Made by a program: the position numbers and the translations under genes
The notes under the pieces: generated by a model
Databases searched by the model: none
Seen by the model: the letters and a program-made list of their open reading frames with translations, nothing else
What the model was told of the DNA's origin: nothing
Source of the DNA: Candidatus Fermentibacteraceae bacterium
GTDB lineage: Bacteria; Fermentibacterota; Fermentibacteria; Fermentibacterales; JCC-6
Direction of reading: 5' to 3'
Assembly (NCBI GenBank): GCA_030596465.1
Contig: JAUVJW010000029.1
Span: 1-11,568, forward strand
Length of the DNA stretch: 11,568 nucleotides
Part shown: piece after piece, positions 5,289 through 11,568 of the stretch
Layout of the letters: each line of letters begins with the position of its first letter
How positions within the stretch are numbered: the first letter of the stretch is position 1

Positions 5289-7391
5289 TTAGATCATAGA
5301 CAGACTGATTCTTTTTCTGGCCTTCTCTATACTGGTAACTGTAACATCCACCTTCATGCCTGCATGAACAACCTCCGAGGGATGCTTTATCCATTTTGTA
5401 CTCAGTCGACTCACATGAACAAGCCCGTCGGTATGTACACCGATATCTACAAAAGCCCCGAAATCAGTTACATTAGTGACCAGCCCCGGCAGCTTCATCC
5501 CGTCTGTCAGGTCATCAATGGAATGCACATCGGCAAAAGAAAAAGACTCGAATTCGTTTCTGGGGTCTCTTCCCGGTTTATCCAGTTCCGCTACGATATC
5601 ACGGAGTGTTGGGATACCCCTTTCTTTCGTTATATAGTCACTCAGTTTTATCAACTTTCTCAGATCAGGCTTTTCCATCAAACCACGAACATCTGTTCCG
5701 ACATCAGCTGCCATTTTCTTTACTATTGGATAACTCTCCGGGTGTACTGCGCTGCTGTCCAATGGATTTGATGCTTCCGCAACCCGGAGGAATCCCGCAC
5801 ACTGCTGAAAAGCAACCGGACCAATACCGGCAACCTTCTTCAGCTGGGCTCTGGAGGTGAATTTTCCAGCTTTATCTCTGTATTTTACTACTGAAGAAGC
5901 TCTCGCCGGGCTGAGCCCGGAAACATAGGAAAGCAACTTTGCGCTTGCGGTATTAAGGTTGACCCCAACAGAGTTCACGCAGGAAATTACTGTATCGTCC
6001 AGAGACTGCCTCAGCTGCTTCTTATCCACATCATGCTGGTACTGCCCTACACCTACACTTCCAGGATCAATTTTAACAAGTTCCGCAAGAGGATCCTGGA
6101 GTCTTCGTCCTATGGAAATAGCCCCTCTGACTGTAAGGTCGAGGGCAGGAAATTCATCCCTGGCAATCTCCGACGCGGAATATATGGAGGCCCCGCTCTC
6201 GTTTACCATAATCACAGGTATGTTCAATTTGAGTTTCCGCAGAAAACCTTCTGTTTCCCGCCCGGCGGTTCCATTGCCAACAGCAATACACTCAAGTCTG
6301 TGTTTATTTATAAGCCTTTTCACCTCTGAAGCAGCGGAGTCCGCTTTCCCGGTTACAGGGAAAATAGTAGAGTACTCCAGAAATCTCCCCTGCTCATCAA
6401 GACAGACTGTTTTGCAACCGGTTCGGAACCCCGGGTCAATAGCCATTGCCCTTCTTCCCCCAAGAGGCGCTGCCATGAGCAACTCACGGAGGTTCACAGC
6501 GAAAACGGAAATAGCTTCACGGTCTGCTTTTTCTTTGGAGACAAGTCTTGTTTCGGTCTCCATCTGAGGTCCGAGAAGTCTCTTGAAACCATCCTCCAAA
6601 GCCATGAAAACTTGATCTCCGCACAGGTTGCCCTTCACCGGAAAATACCTTGTCATTATTGAGGTTACCGCTCTTTCGTCCACACGAACAGTAAGATTAA
6701 GGAAGAGTTCCCTCTCTCCTCTTCGCATAGCAAGTACCCTGTGAGAAGGCGTATCAGATACTTTTTCCGACCAGTCAAACCAGTCTCGAAATCGGCTTCC
6801 AGCTTCTTCCTTACCCTTTATAACCTTGCACACATAGTAACCCCCGTTAAGAAAAAGCTTTCGCATCTCAGCCCTTGCTCCGGAGTGCTGCGCCATTCTC
6901 TCCGCGATAATATCTCTTGCTCCGCTCAGGGCAGCTTGAATCTCAACCACTGCTTCTGTTACAAATGGTTCGGCAAGCTGTCCGGGGTCATCCCCGTTTT
7001 TCTGTTTCATGAGCAAGTCTGCCAGTGATTCAAGACCGTTCTCGATTGCTCTGATGGCCCTGGTTCTTCTCTTCGGCCTGAAGGGCAGGTATATGTCCTC
7101 CAGTTCCGCCAGGGTAACTGACTTTTCTATCTGACTTTTCAACTGACCGGTAAGCAGTTCCCGCTCTTCCAGTGATGACAATACAGCTGTTTTCCGCTTG
7201 TCCAGTGCTGCCAGTTTCTGCCATGTATCTCGAAGCGACGCAAGAACAACCTCATCCATTCCGCCAGAAGCTTCTTTTCTGTATCTCGCTATGAATGGTA
7301 TGGTGGCGCCCTGCTCTATAAGTGTTAAAACTTCCGCTACTTTCCTGGAATCCAGATTCAGTTCAGAAGCTGTTCTTTCTTGAATATTCAT
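5289..7391 (-). CDS. tex: Tex family S1 RNA-binding protein
   Basis: 700 residues, close to the usual Tex length. Domains in order: a helical Tex N-terminus with the conserved FIARYRKEASGGMDE at about 33-47 and YLPFRPKRRT at about 101-110; a YqgF/RNase-H-like domain starting at MAIDPGFRTGCK (about 316-327) with GNGTAGRETE at 372-381; the family signature QYQHDV (450-455) and SVGVNLNTAS (474-483); helix-hairpin-helix motifs at about 485-540 (YVSGLSPARA and VAGIGPVAFQQ); and a C-terminal S1 domain at about 630-700 (VTDFGAFVDIGVHTDGLVHVS). Tex binds nucleic acids in the cytoplasm and acts in transcription and RNA processing. It is known to affect toxin gene expression in Bordetella and is widely conserved. 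GGGAG sits 6 bases before the ATG at 7391. The gene is transcribed divergently from fusA. The S1 domain ends right at its last strand, without the extra tail of longer homologues. Confidence 0.96.
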   Translation of the reverse strand: MNIQERTASELNLDSRKVAEVLTLIEQGATIPFIARYRKEASGGMDEVVLASLRDTWQKLAALDKRKTAVLSSLEERELLTGQLKSQIEKSVTLAELEDIYLPFRPKRRTRAIRAIENGLESLADLLMKQKNGDDPGQLAEPFVTEAVVEIQAALSGARDIIAERMAQHSGARAEMRKLFLNGGYYVCKVIKGKEEAGSRFRDWFDWSEKVSDTPSHRVLAMRRGERELFLNLTVRVDERAVTSIMTRYFPVKGNLCGDQVFMALEDGFKRLLGPQMETETRLVSKEKADREAISVFAVNLRELLMAAPLGGRRAMAIDPGFRTGCKTVCLDEQGRFLEYSTIFPVTGKADSAASEVKRLINKHRLECIAVGNGTAGRETEGFLRKLKLNIPVIMVNESGASIYSASEIARDEFPALDLTVRGAISIGRRLQDPLAELVKIDPGSVGVGQYQHDVDKKQLRQSLDDTVISCVNSVGVNLNTASAKLLSYVSGLSPARASSVVKYRDKAGKFTSRAQLKKVAGIGPVAFQQCAGFLRVAEASNPLDSSAVHPESYPIVKKMAADVGTDVRGLMEKPDLRKLIKLSDYITKERGIPTLRDIVAELDKPGRDPRNEFESFSFADVHSIDDLTDGMKLPGLVTNVTDFGAFVDIGVHTDGLVHVSRLSTKWIKHPSEVVHAGMKVDVTVTSIEKARKRISLSMI

Positions 7392-7431
7392 TCATGTCTC
7401 CCTTGTCCAGTTGAGCTGCAATATAAAATTT

Positions 7432-7461
7432 TTGCATCCGTGAGGCAGGTTGCCGTATATT
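7432..7461 (+). promoter_or_regulatory. candidate sigma70-type promoter of fusA
   Basis: TTGCAT at 7432-7437 and TATATT at 7456-7461 are separated by 18 bases in the 110-bp gap between the divergent tex and fusA genes. The -10 matches consensus at five of six positions; the -35 has only the TTG. Transcription would start near 7468, giving a leader of about 34 bases. GGAG at 7490-7493 precedes the fusA ATG by 8 bases. The AT-rich run at 7421-7433 could serve as a -10 region for tex on the other strand, but I see no convincing -35 for it. Confidence 0.4.
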
Positions 7462-7501
7462 CGGGCACTCAAACTAATCATTTAAGAACGGAGAAAGATA
7501 G

Positions 7502-9583
7502 ATGGCACGGGATTACAATCTCGCTAAGATTCGCAACATAGGAATAACGGCTCATATAGATGCAGGTAAAACCACGGTATCCGAGAGAATTCTTTTCTAC
7601 ACCGGCAAATCTCATAAGATCGGTGAAGTACACGACGGCGAGGCCACACTTGACTGGATGGCTCAAGAGCAGGAACGTGGAATTACTATCACCAGCGCCG
7701 CTACAACCACCGAGTGGAAAGACCACCAGATCAACCTCATTGACACTCCGGGACATGTTGATTTTACCGTTGAAGTTGAAAGAAGTCTGAGAATCCTTGA
7801 TGGAACCATTGCTCTTTTCTGTGCTGTGGGCGGTGTGGAACCCCAGAGTGAAACAGTATGGCGACAGGCAGACAAGTACAGCGTACCACGGATAGCCTTC
7901 ATCAACAAGATGGACAGATCCGGAGCGGATTTCTACGGTGTTGTAAAAGAGCTTCATTCCAGGCTGAATGCCAATGCAATTCCCATCACTATCCCGATTG
8001 TTGGTGAGAAAAAAGAATTTCTTGGAATAATTGATCTTGTAGACAACTGCGCAGTCTACTATGATGAATCGTCGGGTGGCATGAAGTTTGAAGAGAAACC
8101 CATCCCACCGGAAATGGAATTGATCTCAGCAAAACAACGATTGATACTTATTGAAAAGGTCAGTGAAGTTGACGAGGATTTGCTTGACAAATTCTGTGCT
8201 GACGAAGAAATAACCCAAAAAGAGCTTTCTGCCGCCATAAGAAAGGCAACCCACTCAGGACTGGTGTGCCCGGTTCTCTGTGGCAGCGCATATAAGAACA
8301 AGGGAGTTCAGCGACTTCTGGATGCGGTGATTGCTTATCTGCCATCCCCTGTTGACCTCCCCCCCATAAGTGGTAAAAGCAAAACAGGAAAACTTGAAAA
8401 GCGCGAGCCCGGCAACGACGGACCTCTTGCAGCTCTTGCTTTCAAAGTTGTTACCGACAGACATACCGGCAAGCTTATTTACACAAGAGTTTACTCCGGC
8501 GTTCTTGAAGCAGGCACCCATGTGCTCAATTCAACTACCGGCAAAAAACAGCGTGTTGGAAGAATTCTCAGAATGCATGCCAACAAGCGTGAGGCTGTAG
8601 AGCAATTGAGAACCGGCGAGATCGGTGCGGTGATTGGTCTTTCTGATACAATTACAGGTGACACCATTTGCTCCCTGAATGACCCCATCATTCTTGAGGC
8701 AATCGAATTCCCGACACCGGTACTGAGTATTGCTGTAAAGCCCATCAAGAGGCAGGACAGAGACAAACTCACAAATGCCCTGGCTAAACTCTCTGAAGAA
8801 GATCCAACCTTTACCGTAGAGACAAATGAGGAAACGGGCGACACAGTACTTTCCGGTATGGGTGAACTCCATCTTGAAATTCTTATTGACCGTATCAGGC
8901 GGGAGTTCTTTGTTGAAGTGGAGGTAAATGAACCTCAGGTGGCCTACAGAGAAACCATTAGCAGTTCCGTTGACTGGAATGAAAAATACAAGAAACAAAC
9001 TGGCGGCAAGGGCCAATATGCGCATATCATATTTACAGTTAAACCCCTTCCCGCAGGAAGCGGTTTCGAATTCGAAAACTCTGTAAAGGGCGGAAACATT
9101 CCAAGGGAATACATCCCTTCGGTGGAAAAGGGTATCATCGACGCAATGAAAGACGGAATTTACTGCGGCTTTCCCGTTGTTGATGTCAGAGTTACTCTCA
9201 AAGACGGTTCCAGCCATGCGGTGGATTCATCTGAAATGGCGTTCCGTATCTGCGCCAGAAATGCTTTCAAAAAGGCATTTATGAAGTGCGGTCCAAGACT
9301 TCTTGAACCTATGATGTCTGTTTCAATTATCAGTCCGGAAGAATACTCCGGTGGAGTGTCTGGAAGTATCTACGAACGCCGGGGAATCATTGTTTCCATG
9401 GAAGCCCGTGGAAACGCAAAAGAGTTTAAAGCCAGGATCCCTCTGTCTAAAATGTTTGGTTATGCAACCGATCTGAGAAACACTTCCCAGGGCAGAGCGA
9501 CATTCTCCATGCAATTCGAGCATTACGAGGCAGTACCTGTTTCCGTTGCTGAAGAAGTGCTGAAGGAATACAAAAAAGGGTGA
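7502..9583 (+). CDS. fusA: translation elongation factor G
   Basis: 693 residues, the normal EF-G length. It is the GTPase that moves tRNA and mRNA through the ribosome in the cytoplasm. The G domain has AHIDAGKTT (about 18-25), the switch-I element QERGITI (57-63), DTPGHVDFT (81-89), NKMD (135-138) and CGSA (260-263). Domain II has the GKLIYTRVYSG strand and domain III SGMGELHLEI (451-460). Domain IV has GGKGQYAH (501-508) and the tip SSHAVDSSEMAF with the conserved His at about 572. Domain V ends with MFGYATDLRNTSQGRATFSMQF. The domain V turn reads SGGVSGSIYERRG where classical EF-G has a GDVIGDLN-RRG type sequence. The gene stands alone, not next to rpsL, rpsG or tuf. It could be the only EF-G, or a paralogue such as the spdEFG1 type. 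A resistance protein of the TetM type is excluded by the domain IV tip and overall match. Confidence 0.96.
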   Translation: MARDYNLAKIRNIGITAHIDAGKTTVSERILFYTGKSHKIGEVHDGEATLDWMAQEQERGITITSAATTTEWKDHQINLIDTPGHVDFTVEVERSLRILDGTIALFCAVGGVEPQSETVWRQADKYSVPRIAFINKMDRSGADFYGVVKELHSRLNANAIPITIPIVGEKKEFLGIIDLVDNCAVYYDESSGGMKFEEKPIPPEMELISAKQRLILIEKVSEVDEDLLDKFCADEEITQKELSAAIRKATHSGLVCPVLCGSAYKNKGVQRLLDAVIAYLPSPVDLPPISGKSKTGKLEKREPGNDGPLAALAFKVVTDRHTGKLIYTRVYSGVLEAGTHVLNSTTGKKQRVGRILRMHANKREAVEQLRTGEIGAVIGLSDTITGDTICSLNDPIILEAIEFPTPVLSIAVKPIKRQDRDKLTNALAKLSEEDPTFTVETNEETGDTVLSGMGELHLEILIDRIRREFFVEVEVNEPQVAYRETISSSVDWNEKYKKQTGGKGQYAHIIFTVKPLPAGSGFEFENSVKGGNIPREYIPSVEKGIIDAMKDGIYCGFPVVDVRVTLKDGSSHAVDSSEMAFRICARNAFKKAFMKCGPRLLEPMMSVSIISPEEYSGGVSGSIYERRGIIVSMEARGNAKEFKARIPLSKMFGYATDLRNTSQGRATFSMQFEHYEAVPVSVAEEVLKEYKKG

Positions 9584-9600
9584 TACTGATAAATGTTTTT

Positions 9601-9618
9601 GCTGGAATTTCGGCTTTT
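9601..9618 (+). terminator. weak candidate terminator after fusA
   Basis: The 58-base gap between the convergent fusA and hybrid-kinase genes contains GCTGG-AATT-TCGGC (9601-9614), a five-pair stem that includes two G-U wobbles, followed by TTTT. The stem is short and weak, so this is only the best candidate in the gap. Confidence 0.2.
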
Positions 9619-9641
9619 GTTCCGGGACTTTATTTGAAAAC

Positions 9642-11192
9642 TTAAGAATCAAGAACTTTGCGTATTCGGGCAATCAGTGAAGCAAAGCCGTAAGGCTTTT
9701 GCAGAACAGCCGCAAGGTCTCCATTCTGGAATTCTCTGGTGGCTTCTTCCTCGCTGTATCCGCTGCACAGTATAACCTTTACCTCGGGAGATTCCTTACA
9801 AAGCGCGCGATAAGTCTCTTCCCCATTCATTCCAGGCATGGTATGATCAAGCAGAACACAAACCACTTCTTCTGAATGACTACTCAAAACATCCACAGCC
9901 TTAACTCCATTCTTTGCTGTGAGAACTTTAAATCCAACCCGTTCCAGCATTGTTCTGGTGATTGTCCGGACTACTTCCTCATCATCCACCAGAAGTATAG
10001 TTCCTTTGCCCTGCCAGACTGGCGCTTCTCCGGGTTTTCTTATCGGATCAGCGAGGTCAACTTCGAGTGCCGGAAGCAGAACTCTTACCGATGTGCCATT
10101 CTCCAGCTCACTGGAAATCCTGATGGCTCCATTGTGTGACTGTACAAGCCCCAGACACGAAGGAAGACCAAGACCACGTCCTGTAAACTTGGTTGAAAAG
10201 AAAGGGTCGAACACTTTTCGAATCGTGTCACTGCTCATTCCGCATCCTGTATCAATAACCTCGAGAAAAACATACAACCCCTCCTTAAGAAATTCACCAA
10301 AACGAAGTGGAGTCAAATACTCCTTGTCACATTCCTTCAGAGAGGTTCTTACGGTGATTATGCCACTCTTGCCGTCAAAAGCCTCAATGGCATTAATTAT
10401 CAAAGAAATTACGATCTGCTTCAACTGTCCTGGATCAGCCATGACGTAAGGTAAACTGTCCGCAAGATCAAGTTCAAGAACAAGAGATGAAGGAAGCAAA
10501 GCTTTCAGCAGGTGTTTCATCTGCCCGATAAAAGTGGTAAGATCCAATTCTGCCGGTTTGATAAATCCGTGGCCGGAAAAAGCCAGCATCTGCTTACTTA
10601 ACTCCGCCGCTTTCCACGCCGCTTTCTCGGCTTCCATCAAACCATGTCGTGCCGGTGATTCTCTGGGTAGATCCTCAAGAGCAAAGGACAAATTGCCAAG
10701 AACCGCATGCAAGTTGTTATTAAACTGGTGAGCGACTCCACTCGCCATTACCCGAAGGCTTTCATACTTGTGCGCCCTCTGCATCCGCTTCTCAAGCGTA
10801 TCGCGATCCTGATCAGCCTTGTGCTTATACAGAGCTACCTCAACCATTGCCTCAAGCTCACGGGTTTTAAAAGGTTTGAGCAGGTATCCGTAAGCGCCAA
10901 CGCCGCGAGCACGTTCAATCACCTCACTGTTGGCAAATGCAGTGAGAAAAAGAACCGGAACACCAAAGCGGTCATTGATTTCTCTGGCCGCATCAATGCC
11001 ATCCATTTCACCCTTCAGGTGTATATCCATCATGACAAGATCAACTGTCTCCTGCTCCAGGTACTCAAGAGCGTATCGCGCTTCAGCAAAAACCGGGGTC
11101 ACACCATAGCCTAGATCCTGAAGATTATTCTGAATATCAAGCCCCACCAGACCCTCATCCTCAACGATCATTATTTTTGCGGTACTCATCAT
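9642..11192 (-). CDS. hybrid signalling protein: receiver - histidine kinase - receiver
   Basis: 516 residues, soluble, with no membrane segment or PAS/GAF sensor domain. REC1 (about 5-122) has acidic residues E11/D12, phospho-acceptor D56 in MMDIHL, T84 and K106. A charged helix leads to the kinase core: H-box GVAHQFNNNLHAVLGN with His 155, N-box with N267 (LIINAIEA), G1 DTGCGM (314-319), F-box FDPFFSTK (328-335) and G2 GRGLGL (338-343). REC2 (about 397-516) has D403/D404, D449 in LLDHTMPG, S477 and K499. All phospho-transfer residues are intact. The NtrB-like H-box context (AH-x-FNN) fits kinases that pass phosphate to a C-terminal receiver. It overlaps the upstream kinase gene by 4 bp (ATGA at 11192-11189); a second ATG at 11189 is an equally possible start. 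REC1 probably receives phosphate from that partner. There is no DNA-binding or enzymatic output domain. Confidence 0.93.
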   Translation of the reverse strand: MMSTAKIMIVEDEGLVGLDIQNNLQDLGYGVTPVFAEARYALEYLEQETVDLVMMDIHLKGEMDGIDAAREINDRFGVPVLFLTAFANSEVIERARGVGAYGYLLKPFKTRELEAMVEVALYKHKADQDRDTLEKRMQRAHKYESLRVMASGVAHQFNNNLHAVLGNLSFALEDLPRESPARHGLMEAEKAAWKAAELSKQMLAFSGHGFIKPAELDLTTFIGQMKHLLKALLPSSLVLELDLADSLPYVMADPGQLKQIVISLIINAIEAFDGKSGIITVRTSLKECDKEYLTPLRFGEFLKEGLYVFLEVIDTGCGMSSDTIRKVFDPFFSTKFTGRGLGLPSCLGLVQSHNGAIRISSELENGTSVRVLLPALEVDLADPIRKPGEAPVWQGKGTILLVDDEEVVRTITRTMLERVGFKVLTAKNGVKAVDVLSSHSEEVVCVLLDHTMPGMNGEETYRALCKESPEVKVILCSGYSEEEATREFQNGDLAAVLQKPYGFASLIARIRKVLDS

Positions 11193-11568
11193 CCTCTTCC
11201 CATCCCGCCAGCCTGATAACTTCTGGATTCACGGTCACCGGACTGCTTAAATTTGATATTGAACACGGTACCCTTTATGCGATTTACATCGATTGTTCCG
11301 TCAAGTTGAATTTTCACCAGATTGTTCACTATCTGCAAACCCAGGGTTTTTGTGTTATTCACGTCGATTTCCCCGGATATTCCCACACCATCGTCAGCTG
11401 CAGTGAGTTCAATAATCCCATCACCCGTCTTGCGTATAACAATTCGGATGAGCCCCACCTGTTCCCCCGGAAAAGCATGCTTAAAGGCATTTGTCACAAG
11501 TTCGCTTATGATAAGACCTACGGGAATAGCATCGGTAATGGTAAGAGTAATATCCCGGGCATCAATAT
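11189..11568 (-). CDS. sensor histidine kinase, C-terminal ATPase domain (HisKA_2/HWE-like; 5' end outside window)
   Basis: The frame is open to the right edge of the window, so only the last 125 or so residues are visible. The sequence before the GTG at 11497 continues the same domain (DAIPVGLIISELVTNAFKHAFPG). This is the N-box of the HisKA_2/HWE kinase group, with Asn and the KHAFP ending typical of it. The G1 motif DDGVGI and a TLGLQIVNNLVKIQLDG segment follow, then GTVFNIKF, the last strand of the ATPase fold. A short Gly/Arg/Ser tail closes it. The dimerisation/His domain and any sensor domain lie outside the window. The gene ends in a 4-bp overlap with the hybrid kinase gene, so the two are co-translated and probably form one relay. 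The family call is good; the signal sensed is unknown. Confidence 0.88.
   Translation of the reverse strand, partial: IDARDITLTITDAIPVGLIISELVTNAFKHAFPGEQVGLIRIVIRKTGDGIIELTAADDGVGISGEIDVNNTKTLGLQIVNNLVKIQLDGTIDVNRIKGTVFNIKFKQSGDRESRSYQAGGMGRG

Noticed and set aside
5959..6567. 202-codon plus-strand open frame opposite tex
   Set aside because: The Tex protein covers the whole region with conserved motifs; the opposite frame is Ser/Thr/Pro-rich and has no recognisable pattern.
8531..9217. 228-codon minus-strand open frame inside fusA
   Set aside because: It lies antisense to clear EF-G coding sequence, and its translation is rich in Cys/Phe/Asn without any domain; a shadow frame.
9569..9583. 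Possible programmed frameshift at the A-rich end of fusA
   Set aside because: The run reads C-AAA-AAA in frame, which does not fit the X-XXY-YYZ slippery rule, and EF-G is already full length.
9919..10449. 176-codon plus-strand open frame opposite the hybrid kinase
   Set aside because: It lies antisense to the REC2 and kinase ATPase domains and has low-complexity Ser/Arg/Pro composition typical of a reverse-strand shadow.

Overview
The window looks like a stretch of chromosome from a Gram-negative bacterium. It is densely coded, of mid-range base composition, and has no gap longer than about 110 bases between genes. Signal peptides, a lipoprotein-type leader, ABC-2 export genes and plain bacterial EF-G and Tex point to a diderm bacterium. 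The gene style (an AlkP/membrane/ribbon-helix-helix trio, an ABC-2/TPR operon, a sensorless REC-kinase-REC protein) recalls poorly cultured lineages such as Deltaproteobacteria-like or FCB-group candidate phyla. I cannot fix the phylum from this sequence alone. I saw no rRNA, tRNA, CRISPR array, insertion sequence, integrase or long repeat.

Layout. (1) Bases 1-1623, plus strand: the 3' part of an alkaline-phosphatase-superfamily phosphohydrolase, a three-segment membrane protein that overlaps it by 4 bp, and a 67-residue ribbon-helix-helix protein. (2) Bases 1701-4891, plus strand: a five-gene operon in which every junction is a 4-bp ATGA or GTGA overlap. It encodes an ABC ATPase, an ABC-2 permease, a His-rich membrane-anchored (probably lipidated) protein, a membrane-anchored TPR-like protein, and a lone cyclic-nucleotide-binding domain. 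(3) Bases 4896-7391, minus strand: tex, followed downstream by a small secreted beta-rich protein. (4) A 110-bp divergent promoter region, then fusA (EF-G) alone on the plus strand, 7502-9583. (5) Bases 9642-11568, minus strand: the C-terminal end of a HisKA_2/HWE-like sensor kinase, cut by the window edge, overlapping a REC-histidine kinase-REC hybrid by 4 bp.

How the genes work together. The five-gene operon is the best candidate for an undescribed system. An ABC-2 exporter core is tightly co-translated with a histidine-rich extracytoplasmic protein that may bind metal, a TPR-like scaffold, and a cNMP-sensing domain that lacks any DNA-binding part. This suggests a membrane complex whose activity, rather than transcription, is tuned by a nucleotide ligand. 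The two kinase genes probably form one phosphorelay whose output lies elsewhere. tex and fusA are housekeeping genes for transcription and translation. fusA here lies outside the usual rpsL-rpsG-fusA-tuf neighbourhood, so it could be a second EF-G paralogue.
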